DNA of 20,618 nucleotides from CAYYWV01 sp964475385 (GCA_964475385.1 CAYYWV010000047.1:1-20618), one strand, 5' to 3'; positions 1-8,325 are shown, numbered from the stretch's first letter. Notes: generated from the sequence alone by a model not told the origin. Numbers and translations are program-made.

Positions 1-269
1 TCGCCGAGCCCGACCATGCCGCCGCCCGAGGTCCAGCGGAACGCCTCGATGCCCGTAGCGATCGCGCCCTCTCCCACCACGACCGAGCCGTCGGCCGAGA
101 CGCCCCAGGCCCGGCTTGAGAAGGCGCCGCCGGGAAGATCGCCGAGCCCCTGGAAGAACGGGCCCGCCCGGGCGTCCCCGCTCGCCATGGCGATGGCGCC
201 GGCGCCCACAATGACGGCGGCGGCGGCGCTGATTGCCCTGATGCGCATATCTTTTATGGATGCATTCAT
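1..269 (-). CDS. HAF-repeat exported protein, N-terminal part (cut by window edge)
   Basis: The minus strand is open from an ATG at 269 to the window edge, giving about 89 residues. A GGAGGAAG ribosome-binding site lies about six bases before the ATG. The N-terminus looks like a signal peptide: a charged start (MNASIKDMRIR), an Ala/Val/Ile-rich core, and a likely cleavage site near ASGDARA. The mature part reads FQGLGDLPGGAFSSRAWGVS, then ADGSVVVGEG and AFRWTSGGGMVGLG. This is the pattern of the HAF extracellular repeat family, whose members are exported and often carry a PEP-CTERM sorting tail. The C-terminus is outside the window, so that tail cannot be checked. No enzymatic role is implied. 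A second in-frame ATG at 248 is possible but lacks as good a ribosome-binding site. The gene appears to be driven by the sigma-54 promoter at 482-497. Confidence 0.8.
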   Translation of the reverse strand, partial: MNASIKDMRIRAISAAAAVIVGAGAIAMASGDARAGPFFQGLGDLPGGAFSSRAWGVSADGSVVVGEGAIATGIEAFRWTSGGGMVGLG

Positions 270-318
270 GTGGAACTTCCTCCGCTTACATAGCGGCGCT
301 CGGGCGGCGCGTCTTGTC

Positions 319-387
319 TCAACGAGATGCAAGCCCCCCGCACGCACGAACCACGCCAACGTTCGTAAGTTGAATTCCGACCTTCAT
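319..387 (-). other. Possible 22-codon leader ORF in the HAF gene 5' UTR
   Basis: A GGGGGAGGG sequence precedes an ATG at 387. The frame reads MKVGIQLTNVGVVRACGGLA and ends at TGA 319-321, inside the predicted untranslated leader between the sigma-54 promoter and the HAF gene. The ribosome-binding site is strong, but no family is recognised and length alone gives no support. It could be a regulatory leader peptide or chance. Confidence 0.15.
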
Positions 388-481
388 GACGATCCCTCCC
401 CCTTGCGCGCGGCGACCACCTGTTGGTCGACTCTTTCGTCGCAGGGACAGCGCCATGTTGAATGGCCCACCCGGTTCTGCG

Positions 482-497
482 AGCAAGAATCATGCCA
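482..497 (-). promoter_or_regulatory. Sigma-54 (RpoN) -24/-12 promoter for the HAF gene
   Basis: The minus strand reads TGGCATGATTCTTGCT. Against the established consensus TGGCACG-N4-TTGCW it differs at a single base (C to T), with the exact spacing between GG and GC. It points toward the HAF gene. The predicted transcript would start near 471, leaving a leader of about 200 bases. Sigma-54 promoters need an AAA+ enhancer-binding protein, and two candidate enhancer sites lie upstream. Confidence 0.7.
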
Positions 498-570
498 ACC
501 TGAAAGAGAGCGCGCCAGATCAATCGGTTAAGCGGATACGGGGCCGACGGCGCGCGCTCGCCCAACAAAA

Positions 571-590
571 AGTGTAAAGTTTACCGACAC
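571..590 (-). promoter_or_regulatory. Candidate enhancer site, copy 1 (GTGTAAA-N4-ACCGACA)
   Basis: The bipartite motif contains the perfect inverted repeat GTAAA-G-TTTAC (574-584) and is framed by TGT...ACA. It sits roughly 100-120 bases upstream of the predicted sigma-54 start, a normal position for an enhancer-binding protein. Copy 2 (716-735) matches at 15 of 20 positions, with nearly all differences in the central spacer. The identity of the binding protein is not visible. Confidence 0.45.
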
Positions 591-715
591 CGTTCGGCCC
601 CAAATCCGCCGCCGCTTCTCTGTCAAATGCGGACCCGCGCCCGCAGGAGATCGAGAAATACCAAAATATATCAATGCCTAAGCGATCCGGCCCGGCGGTC
701 GCAGCGGGGATCGCG

Positions 716-735
716 AGTGTAAAAAAAACCGACAG
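716..735 (-). promoter_or_regulatory. Candidate enhancer site, copy 2 (GTGTAAA-N4-ACCGACA)
   Basis: This is a direct repeat of the 571-590 motif, 145 bases farther from the sigma-54 promoter and in the same orientation. Both outer blocks are conserved and only the central spacer is replaced by an A-run. The A-run also gives a T8 tract on the minus strand, so a second role in thi operon termination is possible. Confidence 0.4.
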
Positions 736-856
736 GTCGACAATGCCCTTCTTGTTCTACCTGTTGTTATGCGGTTGTCGCGGCGCGGTTTCTGCGCAGC
801 GCCGCCGCGGCGGGCGGCCGCCTTGCGGTCGGCGATGACGAGAAGCGGCGCTCCCG

Positions 857-1681
857 TCACGGCTCGATCAGATCGGAAAGCGGGCTCGAGGCGCTGGCGT
901 AAAGCCGGCGGGGAATCCGGCCGGCGGTGTAGGCGAGGCGTCCGGCCTCGACCGCATGGCGCATGGCGCGGGCCATCTTCACCGGCTCGCGGGCGAGCGC
1001 GACGGCGCTGTTGAGCAGCACGCCGTCGCAGCCGATCTCAAGCGCGCGCGCCGCATCGGACGCGGTGCCGACCCCGGCGTCGACGATCACGGGGAGCCGA
1101 CATTGCTCGCGAATGATTTGCAGGTTGTAAGGGTTGCGGATACCCATCCCCGACCCGATCGGAGCGCCGAGCGGCATGACGGCCGCGCAGCCGATGTCTT
1201 CGAGCTTTTTGCAGGTGATGGGATCGTCGTTGGTGTAGGGCAGCACCACGAAGCCGTCGTTCACCAGCTCCTGGGCCGCGATCAGAAGCTGTTCGACGTC
1301 GGGGAACAGCGTCTCGTCGTCGCCGATCACTTCGAGCTTGATCCAGTCGGTGCCGAGCGCCTCGCGCGCGAGCTGGGCGGTGAGCACCGCGTCGCGCGCG
1401 GTGTAGCAGCCCGCCGTGTTGGGCAGCAGCTTGCAGCGGCCGGCAAGCAGGTCGTAGACGGTCTCGCCGCCGCCGGCGGGGCTTGCGCGGCGGATCGCGA
1501 CGGTTGCGACCTCGGCGCCGCTGGCGGCGATCGCATCGAGCATGACCTGCTGATTGGGATACCGCGCCGTCCCGATGAACAGGCGCGAGCGCAAGCGCGT
1601 GCCGGCGATGATCAAGGGATCGGCGTTCGCGGCCTCGCCGGCGTTCGGGCTTGCCTGCGGAATGTCGGCCATCGCGGTCAT
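857..1681 (-). CDS. thiG: Thiazole synthase ThiG
   Basis: ThiG condenses 1-deoxy-xylulose 5-phosphate, the glycine imine supplied by ThiO and sulfur from ThiS thiocarboxylate into the thiazole phosphate of thiamine. The product is 274 residues and spans the full TIM-barrel family. Lys115, in WIKLEVIGD, matches the lysine that forms the imine with the sugar phosphate. Further family blocks are VATVAIRRASP, FVVLPYTNDDP and MPLGAPIGSGMGIRNPYNL. The ATG at 1681 overlaps the thiS stop (ATGA), and the GGAGG that ends thiS serves as its ribosome-binding site. An ATG at 1672 is the alternative. The frame stays open upstream to 1921, but that extension lies under thiS and is not ThiG-like. It is the last gene of the riboswitch-controlled thi operon. 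Confidence 0.95.
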   Translation of the reverse strand: MTAMADIPQASPNAGEAANADPLIIAGTRLRSRLFIGTARYPNQQVMLDAIAASGAEVATVAIRRASPAGGGETVYDLLAGRCKLLPNTAGCYTARDAVLTAQLAREALGTDWIKLEVIGDDETLFPDVEQLLIAAQELVNDGFVVLPYTNDDPITCKKLEDIGCAAVMPLGAPIGSGMGIRNPYNLQIIREQCRLPVIVDAGVGTASDAARALEIGCDGVLLNSAVALAREPVKMARAMRHAVEAGRLAYTAGRIPRRLYASASSPLSDLIEP

Positions 1682-1914
1682 CCTCCGGCCTTCGGCGTGA
1701 CGATCTCGACGCGATCGCCGGGAGCGAGGCGCGTCGTCTCCCACGCCCGGCGCGGAACGACCCGGGCGTTCACCGCCACCGCGATCCCGCGGCGGGTCGG
1801 GTCGATCCCGTACTCGACGACCAGGTCGCGCACCGTCTGGCCGCGCCATGGGCGCGGCGCCCCGCTCACCGTGATCGTCGCCGCCGCGCTTTGCTCTTTT
1901 CGCTCTTCGGTCAT
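1678..1914 (-). CDS. thiS: Sulfur carrier protein ThiS
   Basis: This 78-residue ubiquitin-fold protein carries sulfur as a C-terminal thiocarboxylate for ThiG. The decisive feature is the Gly-Gly C-terminus (TPKAGG), adenylated and thiolated by a ThiF/sulfurtransferase system. The body fits ThiS: a TITVSGAPRPWRG strand-loop, then TVRDLVVEYGID, AVAVNARVVPR and APGDRVEIVTPKAGG. It is slightly longer than many ThiS proteins (about 66 residues) because of a short polar N-terminal extension. The ATG overlaps the thiO stop, and its own stop overlaps the thiG start. This ties synthesis of the carrier to that of its two partner enzymes. No thiF is present in the window, so activation must depend on a gene elsewhere. 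Confidence 0.93.
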   Translation of the reverse strand: MTEERKEQSAAATITVSGAPRPWRGQTVRDLVVEYGIDPTRRGIAVAVNARVVPRRAWETTRLAPGDRVEIVTPKAGG

Positions 1915-3023
1915 GCCGCAAACCGATCCGGTCCGAACGCCTTGAGGCTGTCGCTCAATTCGCCGGTGAGAATGTAGCGGCTCACGGCGCGTCCGGTCAC
2001 CGGGGCGAGCAGGATGCCGTTGCGGTGGTGGCCGGTGGCCATGACCAGCCCGTCGAGCCCGCCCACCGGCCCCAGGATCGGCGCGTCGTCGCGGCTGCTC
2101 GGCCTGAGCCCCGACCAGGTCTCGACGATCGGAAGATCGTAGATGCCCGGCAGCGTCTCCCACGCCGCCCGCAGAAGGTCGAGCTGCGCGCCGGCCGTAA
2201 GCGTGCTGTCGAAGCCTTTCTCCTCGACCGTGCCGCCGATCAGGAGCCGCCCGTCGGAGCGCGGCACCAGATAGCCGTCGGGCCCCCATACCACGTGTCG
2301 CAGGAGCGGGACCTCGGGCGGCATCTGGAGGGCGAGCATCTGGCCTTTGACCGGCCGGACCGGCGGTTTCAGGCCCGCGGGCAGGCCCGCGATCTCGCGC
2401 GACCAAGCGCCCGCCGCAAGGACCACCGTCTCAGCGGCGAGGGTCTCGTCGTCGAGGCGAACCCCGCGGACCCGTCCGCCGGCGACGACGATCTCGCGCA
2501 CTGCGGTGTGCTCACAGAGCCGCCCGCCGGCGGCGACGAACGCAGCGCTCAGGGCGGCGACGACCTTGCGGTTGTCGACCTGGTGGTCGAGCGGGCTGTA
2601 GACCGCGGCGGCGACCCGGGACGCGAGATGCGGCTCGCGCTGGCGCGCCTCGCGGCCCGAAAGCCACGCGACGTCGAGCCCGAGTCGGCGCTGGAAGTCG
2701 AACTGGAACCGGAGCCGTTCGATGTCGTCGCGGTCAAGCGCGACGACCAAGGTGCCTTCGGTGCGGTAATCGATCGTCATGCCGCTCGCCGCTTCGAGAT
2801 CGCGGGCGAAGTCGTTCCATGCCGCACGGCTTTCGAGCAGCAGCGCAAGTAGCCGTTCCTCGCCCGGCTCGGCCTCGACCTGCGGGGCCAGCATGCCGGC
2901 GGCGGCCCAGCTCGCTCCGAAGCCGGCGGCGCCGCGCTCGAGCACCGTGACCCGGCGGCCGGCCCGCGCGAGGTGCCAGCCGATAACGAGGCCGCAAATG
3001 CCGCCGCCGACGATCGCGATCAT
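1911..3023 (-). CDS. thiO: Glycine oxidase ThiO
   Basis: ThiO is an FAD-dependent amine oxidase that converts glycine to the imine used by ThiG in aerobic thiamine synthesis. The 370-residue product begins MIAIVGGGICGLVIGWHLA, a Rossmann dinucleotide-binding motif with GGGICG at residues 6-11, followed by the acidic strand end VTVLERG. Later blocks typical of the DAO family are VVLAAGAWSREIAGLP, VKGQMLALQMP, GYLVPRSDGRLLIGGTVEEKG and a C-terminal ATGHHRNGILLAP. The family is larger than ThiO (sarcosine and D-amino acid oxidases), but placement directly before thiS and thiG makes ThiO the clear call. Using ThiO rather than the radical-SAM enzyme ThiH suggests an oxygen-dependent route. Its start and stop both overlap neighbours by four bases. 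Confidence 0.93.
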   Translation of the reverse strand: MIAIVGGGICGLVIGWHLARAGRRVTVLERGAAGFGASWAAAGMLAPQVEAEPGEERLLALLLESRAAWNDFARDLEAASGMTIDYRTEGTLVVALDRDDIERLRFQFDFQRRLGLDVAWLSGREARQREPHLASRVAAAVYSPLDHQVDNRKVVAALSAAFVAAGGRLCEHTAVREIVVAGGRVRGVRLDDETLAAETVVLAAGAWSREIAGLPAGLKPPVRPVKGQMLALQMPPEVPLLRHVVWGPDGYLVPRSDGRLLIGGTVEEKGFDSTLTAGAQLDLLRAAWETLPGIYDLPIVETWSGLRPSSRDDAPILGPVGGLDGLVMATGHHRNGILLAPVTGRAVSRYILTGELSDSLKAFGPDRFAA

Positions 3024-3862
3024 GCCGCCGCGCCTCCTCCGAACCCGTCACGCGCGCCTTCATCGTCCCACCAGGCATGGAAGTGATGCAGCGGGCCGGC
3101 TCCCGCGCCGACCGAGAGTCGTCCGGCTGCGCGCAAGGCGCGCGCCACATATGCTTTCGCCTCCGCCACTGCGTTGCGCAGCGCCCGCCCGCGGGCGAGA
3201 TGGGCGGCGATGGCCGACGACAGCGTGCAGCCGGTGCCGTGGGTGTTGGCGGTGGCGACGCGCGGCGCGGCGAACCGCGCGAGGCCGTCGTCGTCGAGCA
3301 GCAGATCGACGCTTTCGGGCCCGTCGAGATGCCCGCCCTTGACGAGCACGGCCCCGGGGCCGAGCCGGCGCAAGGCCGCGCAGGCGTCGGCCATCGCGGC
3401 CTCGTCCGCGGGCGCATCGCGGTCGAGCAGAACCCCGACCTCGGGCAGGTTGGGCGTGATCACGGTGGCGAGCGGCAGAAGACGCTCGCGCAGCGCGGCG
3501 ACGGCGTCGGCGCGAAGCAGGCGGTCGCCGCTCTTGGCCGCCATCACCGGGTCGACCACGAGCGCCTTCGGCCGACGGGCCGCGAGCACCGCGGCGACGG
3601 CGTCGATGACCGCGCTGTTGCTCAGCATCCCGACCTTCACGGCGTCGATGCGGATGTCGTCGAACACCGTCTCGAGCTGGGCGGCGACGAACGCTGGCGG
3701 AAGGTCGTGGATCGCCCGGACCTCGCGGGTGTTCTGCGCGGTCAGCGCCGTGATCACCGACGCGCCGTAGACCCCGAGCGCGGAGAATGTCTTGAGGTCG
3801 GCCTGAACGCCGGCCCCGCCGCCCGAATCGGAGCCGGCAACGGTGAGCGCATTGGCGATCAC
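3020..3862 (-). CDS. thiD: Hydroxymethylpyrimidine (phospho)kinase ThiD
   Basis: ThiD phosphorylates HMP and HMP-phosphate to HMP-pyrophosphate, the pyrimidine substrate of ThiE. The 280-residue product fits the ribokinase-like PfkB fold. It starts VIANALTVAGSDSGGGAG and continues QADLKTFSALG, VKVGMLSN, VVDPVMAAKSGDRLL and the C-terminal nucleotide-binding anion hole HGTGCTLSSAIAAHLARG. I choose the GTG at 3862 because it gives the normal N-terminus and overlaps the thiE stop as GTGA, matching the coupling of the other genes here. The frame runs on upstream beneath thiE, but that part is not ThiD-like. The C-terminal tail (about 35 residues after ALRAAGRLS) is less conserved. The stop overlaps the thiO ATG. 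Confidence 0.93.
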   Translation of the reverse strand: MIANALTVAGSDSGGGAGVQADLKTFSALGVYGASVITALTAQNTREVRAIHDLPPAFVAAQLETVFDDIRIDAVKVGMLSNSAVIDAVAAVLAARRPKALVVDPVMAAKSGDRLLRADAVAALRERLLPLATVITPNLPEVGVLLDRDAPADEAAMADACAALRRLGPGAVLVKGGHLDGPESVDLLLDDDGLARFAAPRVATANTHGTGCTLSSAIAAHLARGRALRNAVAEAKAYVARALRAAGRLSVGAGAGPLHHFHAWWDDEGARDGFGGGAAA

Positions 3863-4551
3863 GACCGACCCTCGCGCGCGGCGCTCACGATGGCCGCGAG
3901 CTCGGCGCTCGCCGCCCGCGGATCGCGCGCCATGCAAATGGCCGAGATCACGGCGACTCCTTCGACCCCTGCGCCGATCACCGCCGCCGCAGACGTCCGG
4001 TCGATGCCGGCGATGGCCACCCGCGGCGGAGCAACGAGGGCGGCGATCCGGGCGAGGCCGTCGAGCCCGTTGGGCGGATCGGGGTTGTCCTTGCTCGCGG
4101 TGGGGAACACCGCGCCGATGCTGACGTAATCGACCAGGTGGCGAGGGACGGCCCGCGCCTCGGCCTCCGAGCGCACGGTCAGCCCGATGATCGCGTCGCG
4201 GCCGAGCACGCCTCGCGCGTCTTCGACCGCCATATCCTCCTGGCCCAGATGCACGCCGTCGGCGCCGGCGGCGAGCGCGACATCGACGCGGTCGTTGATC
4301 AGGAGCGGCACGCGGTGAGGGGCGACGATCCTCTTGAGCGCGCGCGCCGTATCGACGAGACGGCGCGTCGGTCCCGTCTTGTCGCGGAGCTGGACCAAGC
4401 TCACGCCGCCCGCGACGGCGGCGGCGACGACGTCGGCGAGCGGGCGGCCGCCGCACCGGCTCGGGTCGGCGACGAGGTAGAGCGAGAGGTCGAGGCGCCG
4501 CCCTTCGAGATCGGGCCGCCACGCCGTGGGCTTCGCGCTTGATCGCGCCAT
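3859..4551 (-). CDS. thiE: Thiamine-phosphate synthase ThiE
   Basis: ThiE couples HMP-pyrophosphate to thiazole phosphate, yielding thiamine monophosphate. The 230-residue product shows the family blocks of this TIM barrel in order: LYLVADP, GGVSLVQLRDK, PLLINDRVDVALAAGADGVH, LGQEDM, IIGLTVRSEAEA, DYVSIGAVFPTASKDN and a C-terminal GVEGVAVISAI. The N-terminal 20 or so residues are an extension of low conservation. The ATG at 4551 is first in the operon. A GGAGGGAG stretch (4562-4569) lies upstream at slightly long spacing and lies inside the switchable leader structure of the TPP riboswitch, so control is probably at translation initiation. The stop overlaps the thiD GTG. Confidence 0.94.
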   Translation of the reverse strand: MARSSAKPTAWRPDLEGRRLDLSLYLVADPSRCGGRPLADVVAAAVAGGVSLVQLRDKTGPTRRLVDTARALKRIVAPHRVPLLINDRVDVALAAGADGVHLGQEDMAVEDARGVLGRDAIIGLTVRSEAEARAVPRHLVDYVSIGAVFPTASKDNPDPPNGLDGLARIAALVAPPRVAIAGIDRTSAAAVIGAGVEGVAVISAICMARDPRAASAELAAIVSAAREGRS

Positions 4552-4561
4552 CGTCGCCGGT

Positions 4562-4610
4562 CTCCCTCCGGGAGCCTGGCAATCACCGATCCTGCGCGAT
4601 GCCGGCTCCC
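4562..4610 (-). promoter_or_regulatory. Expression platform of the thiE riboswitch (mutually exclusive hairpins)
   Basis: On the minus strand CUCCC-GGA-GGGAG (4574-4562) can fold so that the thiE ribosome-binding site is paired. The same CUCCC belongs to GGCUCCC (4576-4570), which is perfectly complementary to GGGAGCC (4610-4604). That second strand overlaps the 3' half of riboswitch stem P1 (AGCCG, 4607-4603). Ligand binding would hold P1, free CUCCC and close the ribosome-binding site. Without ligand GGGAGCC would capture GGCUCCC and leave it open. Pairing is read directly; the switching model is inferred. Confidence 0.6.
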
Positions 4611-4678
4611 TACGCTGGTCCTAACCAGGTCAGGTTCGATGGGTGTCATCTCAGCCCCTCATCGGGGCACCCCAGCCG
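4603..4678 (-). ncRNA. TPP riboswitch (THI element) of the thiEDOSG operon
   Basis: The minus strand carries the conserved THI-box segments in order: GGGGTGCCCC, GGGGCTGAGATGACACCC, GAACCTGACCTGGTTAGGAC and CAGCGTAGGGA. The outer stem P1 is CGGCT (4678-4674) with AGCCG (4607-4603). CUGAGA recognises the pyrimidine ring of thiamine pyrophosphate, and the ACCUG...CAGCGUAGGGA arm binds the pyrophosphate. The predicted transcription start near 4679 would place P1 at the very 5' end of the mRNA. Confidence 0.95.
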
Positions 4679-4685
4679 TTCGGCC

Positions 4686-4716
4686 ATAGTAGGAGCGCAG
4701 TCTCGGCCCTTGTCAA
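4686..4716 (-). promoter_or_regulatory. Putative sigma-70 promoter of the thiEDOSG operon
   Basis: The minus strand has TTGACA (4716-4711) and TACTAT (4691-4686), spaced 19 bases, about two more than ideal. The predicted start falls just before riboswitch stem P1, which supports the call. A shorter spacing with CTACTA as -10 is possible. Confidence 0.5.
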
Positions 4717-4788
4717 CCGAAAGCCGACGACGCGCGCGCGACGCCGCAATTCCGCCTCGAGGCCGCGCGCTTCCCTCTCCCGGTCGGC

Positions 4789-4817
4789 TTGACGGGTGGG
4801 GCGCGCCGCGCGATGAT
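4789..4817 (+). promoter_or_regulatory. Putative sigma-70 promoter of thiC
   Basis: TTGACG (4789-4794) and GATGAT (4812-4817) are separated by exactly 17 bases. The predicted start, near 4824, coincides with the first base of the outer riboswitch pairing ATTCC/GGAAT. The -10 matches the consensus at four of six positions. Confidence 0.45.
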
Positions 4818-4823
4818 GCCGCC

Positions 4824-4941
<118 letters not shown>

Positions 4942-4998
4942 AAAGGGACGCCCAAGGCTGCGGTCCCGCATCGCCTGAAGTCATACCGCTGAACTCCC

Positions 4999-5034
4999 GG
5001 ATCTCCCGTGCGCCTTGCTCGTGAAAGGAGATCC
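4999..5034 (+). promoter_or_regulatory. Hairpin covering the thiC ribosome-binding site
   Basis: GGATCTCC (4999-5006) is perfectly complementary to GGAGATCC (5027-5034), which contains the AAAGGAG ribosome-binding site two bases before the thiC ATG. Eight paired bases and a 20-base loop would block translation. An upstream GGGAC (4931-4935, in the aptamer end) and a second GGGAC (4945-4949) can each pair with GTCCC (4963-4967), a plausible link between ligand state and this hairpin. Confidence 0.55.
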
Positions 5035-5036
5035 TT

Positions 5037-6848
<1,812 letters not shown>

Positions 6849-6850
6849 GC

Positions 6851-6880
6851 GCGGAAACGCCCAGAGGATTGCGTTTGCGC
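6851..6880 (+). terminator. Hairpin after thiC, possible terminator
   Basis: GCGGAAACGC (6851-6860) and GCGTTTGCGC (6871-6880) pair over ten bases with one mismatch around a 10-base loop, starting two bases after the thiC stop. No T-run follows, so it may be a U-less terminator or an mRNA 3' end stabiliser. Confidence 0.4.
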
Positions 6881-7134
6881 CGCCACAGGCCGCGGTCGAT
6901 CGTGCGAATCCGATCGTGCTAGAGCCTGGTCCAGGCCATGCTTCGCGCGTCACCGCACCCTAAGAAATTTCTCGCTTTCGGACGCCCGGCGTGATTCCCT
7001 GTGCCGGCGTAAGATTGCGAAAGAAATCTCGCGTGAAGCAGGGGGCTGGAACGCGGACGGCCGTTCGGCGGCAAGACGTTTGAAAGCCGGGTCTCGGGAT
7101 GTCGTTCGCATCGGCTCTCGAAGGGGGTGCAAGG
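6881..7134. other. Intergenic region before the enolase-superfamily gene
   Basis: No gene is seen. It contains an 8-base direct repeat GATCGTGC (6897-6904 and 6912-6919), a palindrome GCCTGG-T-CCAGGC (6924-6936), and two related elements AAGAAATTTCTCGC (6962-6975) and AAGAAATCTCGC (7021-7032) that differ by a two-base gap. The last pair is 59 bases apart and includes the perfect palindrome AGAAATTTCT. These could be operator sites for the downstream gene; no clear -35/-10 pair was found. Confidence 0.35.
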
Positions 7135-8325
7135 GTGAAGATCGCCGACGCCAAGACCTATGTCGTCGCCAACCCGCCGCCGCACTACGGCGGACGGTAC
7201 TGGATTTTCGTCAAGCTCGTCACCGACGACGGAATCGCGGGCTACGGCGAGGCCTATTCGATCCCTTTCCACCCCCGCGTCGTCGAACGCATGATCGCCG
7301 ACGTCTGCGAGCGCCATGTGATCGGATCGGACCCGTTCAAGATCGAAAGGCTTTGGCGGATCGTCTATTCGAGCGGCTACACCCAGCGCCCCGACAGCTC
7401 GCTGATGGGGGTGTTGAGCGCGGTCGAGATCGCCTGCTGGGACATCATCGGCAAGGCGCTCGACAAGCCGATCTACGAGCTGCTCGGCGGCAAGGTCCAC
7501 GAGCGGCTGCGCAGCTACACCTATCTTTACCCCGACCCGGACGACCCTGGGGACACGCGGGTCTACACCGACCCGGACGCGGCGGCGGAGAAGGCGGCGC
7601 AGTACCTGGCGCAAGGCTTCACCGCGCTCAAGTTCGACCCGGTGGGGCCGTATTCGGCTTTCGACCCGCGCCAGCTTTCGCCCGCCGCGCTCGCGCATTC
7701 CGAACGTTTCATCGCGCGGCTGCGCGAGGCGGTCGGCGACCGGTGCGACCTTTTGTTCGGCACCCACGGGCAGATGACCGCGGCGGGCGCGATTCGGCTC
7801 GCCAGGCGGCTAGAACCCTACGACCCCCTTTGGTTCGAGGAGCCGGTCCCGCCCGAGAACGTCGCGGAGATGGCCCGGGTCGCGCGCGCCACCAGCATCC
7901 CGATCGCGGCCGGCGAGCGGCTCGCCACCAAGCACGAGTTCGCGCGCCATCTCGACGCCCAGGCGGCCTCGATCCTGCAAATGGCGCTCGGCCGCGTGGG
8001 CGGCATTCTCGAAGCCAAGAAGATCGCCGGCATGGCCGAGGCCCATTACGCTCAAATCGCGCCGCACCTCTATTGCGGCCCCATCGAAGGCGCGGCCAAC
8101 ATCCAGATCGACGCCTGCAGCCCAAACTTCCTAATCCAGGAAGGGATCGAGACCTGGGGCGGGTTCCACGCCGAAATCCTCAAGACGCCGATCCGTTGGG
8201 AGGACGGCTACATCATCCCGCCCGACGCGCCCGGCCTCGGCGTCGAGCTCGATGAAGCGGTGGCCGAGGCCCACCCCTACGACGGCGAGGCGCTGCACCT
8301 CGAAATGCTCGACCGGCCCGTCTAG
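7135..8325 (+). CDS. Mandelate racemase/galactonate dehydratase-like enolase-superfamily protein
   Basis: The 396-residue product has the enolase-superfamily N-terminal cap (residues 1-120, ending PIYELLGGKVHERL) and a barrel with recognisable active-site strands: ALKFDP (Lys166, Asp168), LLFGTHGQ (His211), WFEEPVPPEN (Glu235/Glu236), AAGERLATK (Glu261) and IAPHLYCGP (His311). These resemble sugar-acid dehydratases of the galactonate dehydratase group, which remove the proton alpha to a carboxylate with Mg2+ and eliminate water. The substrate is not evident. At the first metal-ligand position, where galactonate dehydratase has the Asp of DFHGR, this protein has Gly209 (GTHGQ). The GTG at 7135 is preferred because GGGGG lies seven bases upstream; an in-frame ATG at 7099 would add 12 residues with a weaker site. 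It is not obviously linked to thiamine or purine metabolism. Confidence 0.85.
   Translation: MKIADAKTYVVANPPPHYGGRYWIFVKLVTDDGIAGYGEAYSIPFHPRVVERMIADVCERHVIGSDPFKIERLWRIVYSSGYTQRPDSSLMGVLSAVEIACWDIIGKALDKPIYELLGGKVHERLRSYTYLYPDPDDPGDTRVYTDPDAAAEKAAQYLAQGFTALKFDPVGPYSAFDPRQLSPAALAHSERFIARLREAVGDRCDLLFGTHGQMTAAGAIRLARRLEPYDPLWFEEPVPPENVAEMARVARATSIPIAAGERLATKHEFARHLDAQAASILQMALGRVGGILEAKKIAGMAEAHYAQIAPHLYCGPIEGAANIQIDACSPNFLIQEGIETWGGFHAEILKTPIRWEDGYIIPPDAPGLGVELDEAVAEAHPYDGEALHLEMLDRPV

Larger units (their letters stand above)
270..856. other. 587-base intergenic region without a convincing gene
   Basis: Open frames here lack coherent protein composition or ribosome-binding sites, apart from one doubtful leader ORF (319-387). 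The region holds the sigma-54 promoter and two enhancer-like motifs annotated separately. It also has an AT-rich patch around 655-680 and an A8 run at 721-728. On the minus strand that run is a T8 tract about 130 bases past the thiG stop. Only a weak CGAC/GTCG stem precedes it, so it is at best a poor terminator for the thi operon. Confidence 0.6.

Noticed and set aside
571..590. TGT...ACA motif as a PpsR/CrtJ photosynthesis-regulator site
   Set aside because: PpsR sites have twelve bases between TGT and ACA; here there are eleven, and no photosynthesis gene is nearby.
716..735. The A8/T8 run as a clear rho-independent terminator for the thi operon
   Set aside because: On the minus strand only a 4-base stem with a 2-base loop precedes the T-run, too weak for confidence. 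The stretch is better explained as part of the repeated motif.
1682..1921. An 80-residue N-terminal extension of ThiG
   Set aside because: It overlaps thiS completely in another frame and is Arg/Gly-rich without similarity to ThiG. ATG 1681 with GGAGG gives the normal protein.
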